Source: Planctomycetota bacterium
GTDB taxonomy: Bacteria; Planctomycetota; Phycisphaerae; Phycisphaerales; SM1A02
Direction: 5' to 3'
Assembly: GCA_016873115.1 (NCBI GenBank)
Contig: VGYB01000002.1
Location: forward strand, 81,819 to 145,818
Length of the DNA: 64,000 bases
How positions within the stretch are numbered: the stretch's first letter is position 1; each line of letters opens with the position of its first letter. Below the pieces are notes generated by a model. It was given only the letters and a program-made list of their open reading frames with translations, ran no database searches and was not told where the DNA came from. The position numbers and the translations under genes were made by a program. Below, one piece after another: positions 44,670 through 55,176 of the stretch.

Positions 44670-46577
44670 TCATCGGTCCTCCCGCGCCAAGCGCATGATT
44701 GCTGTTGGACGGCGGCCGATGGCCTTGAGTTCGTCGATCCTCCGTCGCAAGTCATCGACGGCCTGCGGCGATGGCGCTGCAACCCGTGCGATCACACGCT
44801 CCATGTCGGCCACGGCCTCGGTCAGCCGGGCAAGCGCGCCACCGGGCGCTTCACAGCGGGCCACGCCCTTGCCGAAGAGTTGGGCGGCAAGGTTCTTGGC
44901 CGTGGGCTCTCCCACATCCGCCATCACATCCTGCACGGTCGTCTGCAACCCCGCCTCAAGCCGCGCGTGCAGCGCGGTCCAGAGTGTGCGAGCGACCGGA
45001 TCCACGAAGACCCCGGGGGCATACAGCTCGTGGACCGGCAACGAACCGCCGTCGGGCGTGGCGATGCGCTCGGTCGCGACATCAGGTGCCGCGAGCAGCA
45101 CCGCCAGCAGGTCACGCTCGGCCATGCTTCGGGCGCGGAACTGCGGCCCGCTCAGCAGCACCGGCTCGACCGGCGCAGGCGAGGTGTGCTGGACAGGGCC
45201 GGCACCATCGCCGATCGATGCCTCGGTTGCAGCCGCGCGCGGGCGCGGCAGCGCCGCCTCGAGCTCGTGGACCGGGACATCGCACACGCGCGACAGTTCC
45301 TGCAGCACCGTGCGACGGCGCAGGGCAGGGACATCGCCGATGCCCATCGCACCCAAGCGCTGGCACATCTCCTGGATCACGCGCTGGCGGCCAGCCGCGC
45401 CCGGCCGCTCGGCCAGGCGTGCACGGAAGCCAGAGACCAGGTGCATGAGCGCATCGACCGATGCATCGAGCGCAGCCTTGAATCGAACCGCTCCATCGGG
45501 CTGGCGGAGCAAGTCATCGGGATCCAGGCGATCGGGCAGCGTCGCGATGCACACATCGACCGGCACCGCGAAGAAGGTCTCCAGCGCCCGGTCGGCGGCG
45601 CGCTGGCCGGCCTCGTCACCGTCGAACAGGAGGATCACGGTCTCACACAGCCGCTGCAGCACCCGGGCATGCTCGCGCGTGAGGGCCGTGCCGAGCGTGG
45701 CGACCGCATTGGTGAACCCCGCCGCGTGGCAGGCGATCACGTCGGTGTAGCCCTCGGTGATGATGGCGACCTTCGAGTCGATGATGGGCTTCTTGGCGGC
45801 GTGGATGCCGTAGAGCGTGCGTCCCTTGCGGAAGATCGGGCTTTCCGGGCTGTTCAGGTACTTGGGCTCGTCCTCGGGATCGATCTTGCGCGCACCGAAG
45901 CCGATGGGCCGTGCAAGCTCATCGAGGATCGGGAAGATGACGCGATTGCGGAAGCCGTCGATCGGGCCCTTCTGTCCCTGGCGCACGAGGCCCGATCGCT
46001 CGAAGACACCAAGTTCCGGGAGATCATCCTTGGTGCGTGCATGCTCGCCCAAGCGGCCCAAGTGCTGAACGAATCGATCCCACGACGCCGGGGCGGCACC
46101 GAGTTGGAACGCCTCGCGCATGGCGGCCGAGATGCCGCGCGCATCAAGCACGGCACGCGACGGCCCGCCAAGGTCGGCATCGGCGAGTGCACGGCGATAG
46201 AAACGCAGCGCGATCTGCATGGCCTTGCGCAGGTCGGTGGCCTCATCGCGATTGGACTCGCCGCCGCCACGCCACTGGAGCTCGATGCCCGCGCGCTGCG
46301 CCAGGTAGCGCAGTGCCTCGGGGAAGTCCATGCGGTGGTAGTTGATCATGAAGTCGATGGCGTTTCCGCTGGCCCCGCAGGCAAAGCACTTGTAGAACGC
46401 GTTGCCCTTGTGCGTGACCACGGCCATGCTTGGCGTGCGGTCGTCATGGAACGGGCAGAGTCCGACATGTTCGCGACCCTTGGCCTTCAACGGCACGGAC
46501 TCGCCGATCAATGCCACCAAGTCCGTGGCATCGAGCACGCGGTCGCGATCACTGGAATGGCCGTAGGCCTCTGACAA
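44670..46577 (-). CDS. dnaG: DNA primase DnaG
   Basis: Synthesises RNA primers at replication forks. The 635-aa protein has the CHC2 zinc ribbon (CPFHDDRTPSM then FYKCFACGASGNAIDF, ligands CxxH and CxxC) in residues about 35-75. The TOPRIM catalytic core lies around 255-345 (KVAIITEGYTDVIACH, VILLFDGDEAGQ), and the C-terminal helicase-binding part is less conserved. No ATG fits. I propose the TTG at 46577: CAGGAG lies six bases upstream and the protein then opens MSEAYGHSSDRDRVLDATDL, as expected for DnaG. The open frame extends 123 codons further upstream without family resemblance. It is followed by rpoD. A 494-base non-coding stretch precedes it. Confidence 0.94.
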   Translation of the reverse strand: MSEAYGHSSDRDRVLDATDLVALIGESVPLKAKGREHVGLCPFHDDRTPSMAVVTHKGNAFYKCFACGASGNAIDFMINYHRMDFPEALRYLAQRAGIELQWRGGGESNRDEATDLRKAMQIALRFYRRALADADLGGPSRAVLDARGISAAMREAFQLGAAPASWDRFVQHLGRLGEHARTKDDLPELGVFERSGLVRQGQKGPIDGFRNRVIFPILDELARPIGFGARKIDPEDEPKYLNSPESPIFRKGRTLYGIHAAKKPIIDSKVAIITEGYTDVIACHAAGFTNAVATLGTALTREHARVLQRLCETVILLFDGDEAGQRAADRALETFFAVPVDVCIATLPDRLDPDDLLRQPDGAVRFKAALDASVDALMHLVSGFRARLAERPGAAGRQRVIQEMCQRLGAMGIGDVPALRRRTVLQELSRVCDVPVHELEAALPRPRAAATEASIGDGAGPVQHTSPAPVEPVLLSGPQFRARSMAERDLLAVLLAAPDVATERIATPDGGSLPVHELYAPGVFVDPVARTLWTALHARLEAGLQTTVQDVMADVGEPTAKNLAAQLFGKGVARCEAPGGALARLTEAVADMERVIARVAAPSPQAVDDLRRRIDELKAIGRRPTAIMRLAREDR

Positions 46578-47071
46578 TGCTGGCTCCTGATTCCCGCGCA
46601 CATCCATGCAGCGCGGACCCAACCAATCAACCGACCGAACACCCTGGACACTCCGCCAACATGGCGAAACGCCGAAGAACAGACGGTGCCACACAGCACC
46701 GGAACAACCCCGACACGACCGTTGCACAACCAGGACAGGCACAAGCCGAGACCATGCACGCCAAAGGCTGCAGGTCACACGACGCACGCACCAAGCTGCC
46801 GTGACCGGTTCCCCACAACTCCTTCGCGGAGCACCGAGTACGGGCCTGGACTGTCCCGCCTGATCCGGAGATAGGTGTTGCTCCGGCCCGCTCGTCAGCC
46901 ATGACGAGGCTATTGGGCACAGGGAGCCAAGGTTCCGGGCAGGCATCCGACCATAGACCGAAGAGGGCCTAGGTCAACCCTGAGCGCAGTTTTTGCGCTG
47001 AAATGTGGCTTCCACCCCTTGACAGGCAACTCAACGGGTCACCGAACTTCACGGTGCCCGCACGCGACCGA
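46578..47071. other. 494-bp gene-free region with several hairpins upstream of dnaG
   Basis: No convincing coding frame lies between rpmB and dnaG. Three adjacent hairpins can be drawn: CTCC-TTCGC-GGAG around 46819-46831, CCGGAG/CTCCGG at 46865-46886 (loop of ten), and CTCGTCA/TGACGAG at 46891-46908 (loop GCCA). A further 6-bp stem with a T-rich loop lies at 46983-46999. The region may be a long dnaG leader, hold the dnaG promoter and the rpmB terminator, or encode a small structured RNA. I checked for tmRNA, 4.5S RNA, RNase P and 6S signatures by eye and did not recognise any. Confidence 0.5.
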
Positions 47072-47347
47072 TCAGGCCTTCGAGGCCTTCTGCTTGGCGG
47101 TCCAGGTGCGGCTTCGGTTCACCGGCTTGGTGACGAGCCCCATGCGGATCGCCTTGACGCTGGCCTTGATGCGGGCGGGCTTGCCATCGATGACCGCACG
47201 CACATCCTGCAGATTCGGCTTGAACGTGCGCTTGGTGATGCTGGTCGTCTTGAGACCGATGCCGCCGAGGTACTTGGCCTTACCGCGGATGGTGTGCTTG
47301 TTGCCGGAGCGAGTCTTCGTACCGAGAAAGTGGCAGCTGCGCGGCAT
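47072..47347 (-). CDS. rpmB: 50S ribosomal protein L28
   Basis: Small basic protein of the large ribosomal subunit. The 91-aa product begins MPRSCHFLGTKTRSGNKHT and has the family pattern GKTRRRFxPN as ITKRTFKPNLQDV, followed by VSVKAIRMG-type sequence (ASVKAIRMGLVTK) and a basic tail. It is slightly longer than the 78 aa of E. coli L28. Only one Cys is visible near the N-terminus, so this is the zinc-independent form. The ATG at 47347 was chosen over the longer open frame because family similarity starts there. It stands alone; the usual partner rpmG (L33) is not adjacent. Confidence 0.94.
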   Translation of the reverse strand: MPRSCHFLGTKTRSGNKHTIRGKAKYLGGIGLKTTSITKRTFKPNLQDVRAVIDGKPARIKASVKAIRMGLVTKPVNRSRTWTAKQKASKA

Positions 47348-47525
47348 GGTGTGGCTCTCCGAGTCGAGCCGGGCAGTGTAGGGGGAAGCCCGGTGGGCTG
47401 CAAGAGCTTCCGCCGGTGGAAGCCGCACCGAACGCATTGTGGATCTGCGAGGCCTATAACAGGACACCACCCAACCCTCGACTGACTCCCATCCTGCCCA
47501 AGCCGGTGGTGAACCCAGAGCCGGC

Positions 47526-48026
47526 TCAGACCACCTCGGTCCGGATGTGCCCGGCCGCCGTCAATCCAGCGGCGACCAGCGCCGACCACAGGACCCGGCC
47601 GTCGGCTTCGGTGAAGCAGCCCACATCGAAGCTGTCCAGATCGAACACTCCCCAGGCCGTGCCATCGGCTCGCAGGCAGGGCAGCACGAGCTCGCTGCGG
47701 TCACGGGGATCGCAGGCCACATAGCCGACCCCGAGCGACGCCACATCCCGCACCACGAGGATGGACCGCGACAGCAGGCATCGGCCGCAGGCACCGTGCA
47801 CGCCGATGGGGCTGCACGCAGGCTTCGGTTCGCGCGCGCCCAGGACCATGCGCTCGGCGTCCGGGGCATCCGGGCGATCGAGGTAGAAGCCCGCCCAGCT
47901 CGCACCTGCACCAGACAGCGTGGGCCACAGTGCAGCGACGAACGCGCTGCAGCGATCATCGATCGAGGTCGCGACGGAGCAGCGGGCGATGCGAGCCAGG
48001 TCGGACGGTGCAAGCTCGATCGACAT
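47526..48026 (-). CDS. Free methionine-(R)-sulfoxide reductase-like GAF protein
   Basis: Single GAF-domain enzyme family (fRMsr, YebR type) that reduces free L-methionine-(R)-sulfoxide in the cytoplasm. The 166-aa protein has SWAGFYLD, KPACSPIG, GACGRC and YVACDPRDRSELVLP. The Cys at 71 and 105 have the same 34-residue spacing as Cys84 and Cys118 of the E. coli enzyme, and Cys80 (or Cys83) stands for the middle one, so the redox triad is kept. VFDLDS near the end matches the GVLDIDS strand. The ATG at 48026 has AAGG nine bases upstream; a GTG three codons earlier is possible. It lies between rpmB and clpX as a single gene. Confidence 0.87.
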   Translation of the reverse strand: MSIELAPSDLARIARCSVATSIDDRCSAFVAALWPTLSGAGASWAGFYLDRPDAPDAERMVLGAREPKPACSPIGVHGACGRCLLSRSILVVRDVASLGVGYVACDPRDRSELVLPCLRADGTAWGVFDLDSFDVGCFTEADGRVLWSALVAAGLTAAGHIRTEVV

Positions 48027-48083
48027 GGCTGACACCTTGGTGGATCAGGTCGGATCTGTCGTGGCAGCGTCGCTCGGGCGCCC

Positions 48084-49403
<1,320 letters not shown>

Positions 49404-49494
49404 GGGGTGTCCAGATCGAGTCTATCGGTTGATGGCGCCGATCCCTGCAGCGTCAGTGGCTCTTTCGGTCCCTCATTTGGATGATCGGACTCGC

Positions 49495-49809
49495 TCACGA
49501 GGGCCGGCGTGAGCCGCGTACCGGCGGTGGCTTGGCTGTTTCACGCTCCTGGCGCAGCCGTTCCACCGTCTCCCGCGCCCTTTCGCGAAGCCGCCGGTCG
49601 GCGATCTCGTACTCCTGGGCCGAGATGCGCCCACTGTCGCGCAACGCCCGGAGTTCCGAGAACCCGAACGCCTCGGCATCGGCTGCGGAGCGATCGAAGG
49701 CGCGTGCGCGGACGCGCATGGCGACCACGAAACCGATGATGGTCAGGACAAGCAGTACGGCGATCGAGATCCAGAACACGCCCGAGGAGCCTTGGGCGAG
49801 CACGGTCAC
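49495..49809 (-). CDS. Small membrane protein with SHOCT-like C-terminal helix pair
   Basis: The 104-aa product has one transmembrane helix (VFWISIAVLLVLTIIGFVVAM, about 11-31, read to 20 in part), a basic linker, and a short helical segment ELRALRDSGRISAQEYEIADRRL resembling SHOCT domains, which often sit at protein ends as oligomerisation modules. The tail is basic and Pro-rich. The GTG at 49809 overlaps the tig stop (GTGA), and a second GTG two codons on has AGAGG five bases upstream. Sitting between tig and clpX, it occupies the place where clpP is common, but it is not a protease. Function unknown. Confidence 0.72.
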   Translation of the reverse strand: MTVLAQGSSGVFWISIAVLLVLTIIGFVVAMRVRARAFDRSAADAEAFGFSELRALRDSGRISAQEYEIADRRLRERARETVERLRQERETAKPPPVRGSRRPS

Positions 49810-51206
49810 CTCTTGGTGCCGGGCTTGCGGGCCGAGGCCTTGGCCTCGACTTCCTTGTTCCAGTCCTCGGCAGGCACCTCGGTGACCGTGGCACGCGCGA
49901 TGACGCGGTCGGCGACCTTTGATTCACGGATGCCGAGCGCAACCTCTTGGAGACGACCGGTCTGCTCGAGTTCCTTGCGGAGGTCGGCGGGGCGCATGTT
50001 CTGCTGGCGCGCGATCATGGCCACGCGACCGTTGAGTTCACCGTCGGTCACATCCACACGCAGGTCCTCGGCCAGGCGATGGAGGATGAAGAAGAGCTTC
50101 AGGCGGCGCTGGGCCGACTCGGTCGTGCCGGCGCGGGATTCCGCGAGCTTGAGCTCGACCTGCTCCGACGCCGTGCCGCGCGAGAGCAGTTCATAGCGCT
50201 GGCGCTCAAGGTCACGCGTGATCTGGCCGGCGCTGAGCTTGGCTGGCAACTCGAAGCTGACCGCGTTGGCCAACTGCTCCATGACCTGCTCGCGCATGGC
50301 GATCTGCTGCTCGCCGTCGCGACGCTGCTCGAGCACCATCTTGATCTGCTCGCGCAGCATGGCCTCGTCGGCAAGGCCGAGCTTGCTGGCCAGTTCCGTC
50401 AGCGGAGCCGGGGTGATGCGCTCGGCCTGGGTGATCGTGAAGGAGAACGAGAGGTCGTTGCCACGCACCTTCTCGTGCTCATGGCCCTCCGGGCCCTTGG
50501 CGGTGAAACTCACCGAGTCACCGACCTTGCGACCCATCAGGTGCTTCAGCAGGTCATCGATCACGATGCCGAGGAAGGGGCCCTTGCCCTCGTCGTCCTT
50601 GGCCGGCACGACGGCGAGCGCCTTGTCGGCCTTGTAGAAGGGCTCAGACTCGCCCTTCACGGTCACCGCGACGGTGCCGATCATGCGGTCGAGGTGCTCG
50701 AACGGACCGTCGGTCAGGCTCGGCGTGCCGAAGCGGTACTGGTTGCGGATGATCTCCTCCTCGATGTGCTTGTCGTTGACATCGATCACGGGCTTGCGGA
50801 TCGACAGGCCCTCCCAGGCCGGCATCGTGAAGTCAGGGATGACCTCGATGTCGACGCTGAAGGTGAACGACGCTCCACGGGCGAGCTCGTTCAGCGCGCT
50901 GCCGGGGCTCATCTCGGGATTGCCGATCGGACGGAGCTGGTGGTCCGTGACCGCCTTGTTGTAGGCCTGGCCAACGAGCTGGCCGCGAGCCTCTTCGAGC
51001 AGTTGCTTGCCGAAGCGCTTCTCAAGGATCGCCATGGGTGCCTTGCCCGGGCGGTAGCCCGGCAGTGCCGCGCCGTTCTGCAGGTTCGCGAACGCTCCCG
51101 CGATGTGGCTGTCCACGGCGTCGGCCGGAATGGTCACTTCGATGCGCTTGAGGGCGGGGCCTGCATCGGACACGACGATCTTCGGTTCAGCGGTCTGCGT
51201 GCTCAT
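49806..51206 (-). CDS. tig: Trigger factor
   Basis: Ribosome-associated folding chaperone. The 466-aa protein has the N-terminal ribosome-binding domain with the signature GYRPGKAPMAILEKRFG (E. coli GFRxGKVP), residues about 45-65, followed by a domain in the PPIase position (about 165-260, GTVAVTVKGES...FTAKGPEGHEHEKV) and the long helical C-terminal arms (about 265-440). The tail is basic and Ala/Lys-rich. The ATG at 51206 has AAGGA eight bases upstream; the 15-codon longer frame is not family-like. It is translated ahead of the small SHOCT-like gene and clpX and may share their transcript. Confidence 0.94.
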   Translation of the reverse strand: MSTQTAEPKIVVSDAGPALKRIEVTIPADAVDSHIAGAFANLQNGAALPGYRPGKAPMAILEKRFGKQLLEEARGQLVGQAYNKAVTDHQLRPIGNPEMSPGSALNELARGASFTFSVDIEVIPDFTMPAWEGLSIRKPVIDVNDKHIEEEIIRNQYRFGTPSLTDGPFEHLDRMIGTVAVTVKGESEPFYKADKALAVVPAKDDEGKGPFLGIVIDDLLKHLMGRKVGDSVSFTAKGPEGHEHEKVRGNDLSFSFTITQAERITPAPLTELASKLGLADEAMLREQIKMVLEQRRDGEQQIAMREQVMEQLANAVSFELPAKLSAGQITRDLERQRYELLSRGTASEQVELKLAESRAGTTESAQRRLKLFFILHRLAEDLRVDVTDGELNGRVAMIARQQNMRPADLRKELEQTGRLQEVALGIRESKVADRVIARATVTEVPAEDWNKEVEAKASARKPGTKR

Positions 51207-51351
51207 GATGTGGTCCTTGACATGGACGGGCGAGTATAAAGGTTGGCGCACGATGCACCATGCATCGACAAGGAAGTCCCCCGAGTTCCGGGAGCCTTCG
51301 ATCGTGTTCGGCGGGGCACGAGACCCAGCGTGGGCTATCGGATCCGCGCCA

Positions 51352-53517
51352 TCAGCGGCCCATCAAGAGCAGGTCGGCATAGGTCGGGATCGGCCACAGA
51401 TCGGCCGGGACCAGCCGCTCCAGGCCATCGGCCGCATCGCGTACGCGCTGCATGCCCGGGACAACCGTGTCCCGCATGTAGCGCATCTTCTTGGCTGCAT
51501 CGCCCTTCTGGGCATCGGTCGCCGCTTCGAGTGACCTGGACGCAGCGCGCAGTTCAGTCACGCGGCGCACCAGGTCCTTGAGCGCCTCTTCGCTGTCCGT
51601 GCATTCGACGCCCGCCGACTGCGTGGCGCCGACGGTGTCGGCGAGTTCGGCCTGCGCGCGCAGGCATGCCGGCAGGACCTGCGTGTTCACCATCTGCACC
51701 AGTGTGCGGCTCTCGATGGTGATCAGCTTGGTGTACTGCTCCAGTTGCACCTCGTAGCGAGCGTGCAGTTCGCGGTGGCTGAGCACGCCGTACTCCGCGA
51801 AGAGGGCCTTGGCCTTCTTGCTGTCGAGCGCACCCAGGCAATCGGCGGTGCTGGCCATGTTGGGCAGCCCGCGGCGGGCGGCCTCGGCGTGCCATTCGGC
51901 GCTGTAGCCGTCCCCGTCGAAGCACACGCGGCGGTGCTCCTTGATGATGCCCTTGAGCACCTCACGCACCGCGGCCTCGAACTTGGCGGGGTTCGGGTCT
52001 CGGCCGGCCTTCTTCTCGATGGCGGTGGCGATGAAGTCCAGGCTCCCCGCCACGATCGTGTTGAGGACGGTGTTGGGCCACGCGACGCTGGCGCTCGAAC
52101 CGACCGCGCGGAACTCGAACTTGTTGCCGGTGAATGCGAACGGGCTGGTTCGGTTGCGGTCGCTGGCGTGGCGTGGCAGCGCCATGAGCGTGCGAGCACC
52201 AAGCTCGATCGCGCCGCCCTTCATCGTCTTCTTGGGCGTGCCCTTCTCGAGCTGGTCGAGGATGTCGGTGAGCATGTCGCCGAGGTAGATGCTCATGATC
52301 GCCGGCGGGGCCTCGTTGGCACCCAGGCGGTGGTCGTTGTGGGCGCTCGCGATCGAGGCGCGCAGCAGGTCGGCGTGCACATCGACCGCGCGGATGACCG
52401 CGCAGAGGTAGGTGAGGAACTGCATGTTCGTGTGGGTGTCATCACGCGGATCCAGCAGGTTCACGCCCGTGTCGGTCGACATGCTCCAGTTGTTGTGCTT
52501 GCCCGAGCCGTTCACGCGGGCGAAGGGCTTCTCATGCAGAAGGCACATGAAGCCGTGCTCGCGCGCCGTCGAGCGCAGCACATGCATGACCAGCATCTGG
52601 TGGTCGACGGCGATGTTGGCGTTCTCGTGGATCGGCGCGATCTCGTACTGACCGGGCGCCACCTCGTTATGGCGGGTCTTGACCGGGATGCCCAGCTCGA
52701 ACATCTTCCGCTCGGCGCAAGCCATGAAGTCCAGCACATCCGCCTGGATCGAGCCGAAATAGTGATCCTCGAGCTGTTGTCCCTTCGGCGGAGCGGCACC
52801 CAGGAGCGTGCGACCGCAGACAACCAGGTCAAGCCGCTCGGATCCCAGCGTCTCGTCGACCAGGAAGTACTCCTGCTCGCAACCGAGCGAGGTGATGACC
52901 TGGTTCACGCCCTTGTCGGTGCCGAACAACTTGAGCACGCGCATGGCCTGCGCGCTCACGGCCTCGATCGAGCGCAGGAGGGGGGTCTTCTTGTCAAGTG
53001 CCTCGCCCGTCCAGCTCACGAAGACGGTCGGGATGCAGAGCGTGGCGTGGCCCTCGCTGGTGCGCAGGATGAACGCGGGGCTCGTGGCATCCCACGCGGT
53101 GTAGCCGCGGGCCTCGTAGGTGTCGCGGATGCCGCCGTGCGGGAAGCTGCTCGCATCGGGTTCGCCCTGGATCAGGGCCGACCCGCTGAACTTCTCGATC
53201 GCGGTGCCATCGCCCATCGGGTGCAGGAACGCATCGTGCTTCTCGGCGGTGGCGCCGGTGAGCGGCTGGAACCAGTGCGTGTAGTGCGTGGCGCCATGCT
53301 CAAGCGCCCAGTCCTTCATCGCGGAAGCGACGGTGTTGGCGATGCCCGGATCGAGGGGCTTGCCGAGCTTCATCGTGTCCTGCAGCTTCATGCTGATGTC
53401 GGGCGGCAGACGCTTGAGCATGTCGTCGCCACCGAAGGTCAGGGTCCCGTAGACATCGCTCGTCCGTTCAGTGAGTGCGGTGGTGGTCATGGTGATTGGG
53501 TTGGTGGGGTGGTTCAT
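51352..53517 (-). CDS. glnN: Glutamine synthetase type III
   Basis: ATP-dependent amidation of glutamate to glutamine by the large type III enzyme, a double-ring dodecamer typical of Bacteroidetes and some other phyla. The product has about 721 residues, as expected (types I and II have about 450 and 350). Visible motifs are [50 protein letters not shown] (read in parts), the ATP-side [15 protein letters not shown] and [14 protein letters not shown], which carry the metal and ammonia site residues. The start is uncertain: ATGs at 53535, 53517 and 53490 are all in frame and none has a strong ribosome-binding site; a weak GGAAC lies before 53517. It stands alone. Confidence 0.93.
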   Translation of the reverse strand: MNHPTNPITMTTTALTERTSDVYGTLTFGGDDMLKRLPPDISMKLQDTMKLGKPLDPGIANTVASAMKDWALEHGATHYTHWFQPLTGATAEKHDAFLHPMGDGTAIEKFSGSALIQGEPDASSFPHGGIRDTYEARGYTAWDATSPAFILRTSEGHATLCIPTVFVSWTGEALDKKTPLLRSIEAVSAQAMRVLKLFGTDKGVNQVITSLGCEQEYFLVDETLGSERLDLVVCGRTLLGAAPPKGQQLEDHYFGSIQADVLDFMACAERKMFELGIPVKTRHNEVAPGQYEIAPIHENANIAVDHQMLVMHVLRSTAREHGFMCLLHEKPFARVNGSGKHNNWSMSTDTGVNLLDPRDDTHTNMQFLTYLCAVIRAVDVHADLLRASIASAHNDHRLGANEAPPAIMSIYLGDMLTDILDQLEKGTPKKTMKGGAIELGARTLMALPRHASDRNRTSPFAFTGNKFEFRAVGSSASVAWPNTVLNTIVAGSLDFIATAIEKKAGRDPNPAKFEAAVREVLKGIIKEHRRVCFDGDGYSAEWHAEAARRGLPNMASTADCLGALDSKKAKALFAEYGVLSHRELHARYEVQLEQYTKLITIESRTLVQMVNTQVLPACLRAQAELADTVGATQSAGVECTDSEEALKDLVRRVTELRAASRSLEAATDAQKGDAAKKMRYMRDTVVPGMQRVRDAADGLERLVPADLWPIPTYADLLLMGR

Positions 53518-53627
53518 GGTGTTCCGTGCCATCATGTGCGGCCGCTAGAATGCGGATCCGGCAAGGTTACGGGAAGTCCCAACGAGTTATCAAGGCCCTT
53601 TTGCAGCCTGAACACGGGGGCAAGGCG

Positions 53628-54776
53628 TCACTTGGCTCCGGGTCGCGACGAGTCATGCCTTCTGGTCGGCCGCTGCGACTGGACGCGAAGGAAGGTCGTG
53701 CCCAGCCAGCCCCGACGCCTGAAGAAGAGCAGCAGCATGATGACGGTCCCAGCCATCACGGCCAGTGCGAACGGGTAACCGTAGTACCAACTCAGTTCAG
53801 GCATGTTGAGCGGGCTGCGTTCGGGGTCGAAGTTCATGCCGTAGAGCCCGGCGATGAACGAGAGCGGCATGAAGACCGTGGCGATGATCGTGAGCACCTT
53901 GGTGACTTCGCCCATGCGGTTGCTGGTCACCGCCATGTAGATGTCAGTCAGGTCGGCTGCGATCGAGCGAGCGTTGTCGAGCATGTCCAGCACGCGCGCA
54001 ACATGGTCGTACGCATCGCGCAGGTAGAGCCGGTCCTCGGGCGAGAAGACATGCTCCGCCGTGAGCATCGCACCCACCGCATCGCGCAACGGCCAGACGG
54101 CGCGCCGCAGCATCGCCACATCGCGCTTGAGGTGACGGATCCGGACGATGTCTTGGCCGGTCGTCCGGAAGATCACCTCGTCCTCCAGATGCTCGATTCG
54201 CTCCTCCAGGCGCTCGATGAGCGGGAAGTAGGCGTCGATCACGGTGTCGACGATCGCATACGCCGCGTACGACGCCGAACCGCCCGCAAGCCGCCCCTTG
54301 TGATCACGAATGCGACGGCGCAGGGGATCGAGGCAGTCCCCGTCGGCTCTTTCCTGCACCGTGACGATCCAGTTCTTGCCCAGCATGAGTGCAAGCTGCT
54401 CGGTGCGGAAGTGCCGCTCAGCCAGGAACGGCATGGGCAAAATGATGCAGGAGTGGTCGTCGTACACATCGATCTTGGAGCGCTGCGCAGTGTCGACGGC
54501 GTCTTCCATCGCCAAGGGATGGATGCCGAAGCGCTGCGCTACGGCTTCAAGGATGGCCAGGTCACCCAGACCGTCCACATTGACCCACGCCACCTGATGC
54601 TCGGGGAGTTCGAGCGAGCGGATTGACTCAGGGGTCTCGAGCACACGCTCGGCGCTCGTGCCATGGCCAAAGGTGATCAACTGGACCAAGGTCGGTTGCG
54701 TCGAGGGCTCGGGCGTCAGCGTGCCCGGCGGAAGATGGGGACGCGGCATCAGCCGCTTGGGCTTCGAGAGCAGCAT
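53628..54776 (-). CDS. corA: CorA-family magnesium/cobalt transporter
   Basis: Pentameric divalent-cation channel of the inner membrane. The 382-aa protein has the long N-terminal cytosolic alpha/beta funnel (AWVNVDGLGDL, HPLAMEDAV, IDVYDDHSCIILPMPFL), the stalk helix, and two C-terminal transmembrane helices. The first (VLTIIATVFMPLSFIAGLY, about 310-328) ends in the diagnostic selectivity loop GMNF. The ring of basic residues after the second helix is present (FFRRRGWL). The GMN motif is intact, so transport is expected. An mgtE lies 3 kb away, giving the cell two kinds of magnesium importer. The ATG at 54776 has no clear ribosome-binding site; an ATG nine codons in is possible. Confidence 0.94.
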   Translation of the reverse strand: MLLSKPKRLMPRPHLPPGTLTPEPSTQPTLVQLITFGHGTSAERVLETPESIRSLELPEHQVAWVNVDGLGDLAILEAVAQRFGIHPLAMEDAVDTAQRSKIDVYDDHSCIILPMPFLAERHFRTEQLALMLGKNWIVTVQERADGDCLDPLRRRIRDHKGRLAGGSASYAAYAIVDTVIDAYFPLIERLEERIEHLEDEVIFRTTGQDIVRIRHLKRDVAMLRRAVWPLRDAVGAMLTAEHVFSPEDRLYLRDAYDHVARVLDMLDNARSIAADLTDIYMAVTSNRMGEVTKVLTIIATVFMPLSFIAGLYGMNFDPERSPLNMPELSWYYGYPFALAVMAGTVIMLLLFFRRRGWLGTTFLRVQSQRPTRRHDSSRPGAK

Positions 54777-54818
54777 GGGAGCGGGGTACCCCGAGCCAGC
54801 ACGGACTGGACGGGACTG

Positions 54819-55139
54819 TCAGCGATCCGCGCCGGCCGAGCCGCCCATCCACACCACCAGCAGCCCCGTGCAGGCTGCCTCGATGAGCATGGCCGTACCG
54901 ACGACAGGCGTGATGCGGGATGCATGGGATCGCTCGTAGGCCACGAAGCCATCGGCACCGACCATGCCGAACAGTGGAGAGGGCACCACCCGGATGATCC
55001 AGATGACACCCGCCATGAAGAAGGTTGCGGCTGCGTGCATGACGAGGAGCCATGGCATGGCGAGGAGCCATGGCATGGCCGCGTGTTCGCGCCGTGGGCG
55101 GTGGAGGATGCAAGGTGGCCATGATGCCGGCAGGTCCAT
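54819..55139 (-). CDS. Short hydrophobic protein, probably C-terminally truncated membrane protein
   Basis: Up to 106 aa with two hydrophobic helices: AMPWLLVMHAAATFFMAGVIW and RITPVVGTAMLIEAACTGLLVVW, joined by VVPSPLFGMVGADGFVAYERSH. The joining segment resembles a conserved small membrane family of about 150 residues with four helices, in which the second half carries a QVPCH-type motif; here the frame stops after the second helix and no continuation is found in other frames before corA. This suggests truncation or a decaying gene, though a functional two-helix protein cannot be excluded. The start is uncertain (55139 or 55076). An 18-bp tandem duplication (55043-55078) lies within the coding start. 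Confidence 0.45.
   Translation of the reverse strand: MDLPASWPPCILHRPRREHAAMPWLLAMPWLLVMHAAATFFMAGVIWIIRVVPSPLFGMVGADGFVAYERSHASRITPVVGTAMLIEAACTGLLVVWMGGSAGADR
55043..55078. repeat. 18-bp tandem duplication
   Basis: The sequence CGAGGAGCCATGGCATGG occurs twice in direct succession at 55043-55060 and 55061-55078. In the small membrane gene it encodes the duplicated hexapeptide MPWLLA/MPWLLV at the start of the first helix and duplicates a potential ATG start. Confidence 0.92.
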
Positions 55140-55176
55140 GGACCGCCGGGGCACCGCCTGCAGCATGGTCACGAAC

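Noticed and set aside
47019..47024. TTGACA on the plus strand as a promoter -35
   Set aside because: No -10 hexamer at 16-18 bases and no plus-strand gene downstream.
46578..47071. tmRNA, 6S, 4.5S or RNase P RNA in the dnaG upstream region
   Set aside because: None of the conserved core strings of these RNAs was found by eye; only generic hairpins. Left as an unassigned structured region.
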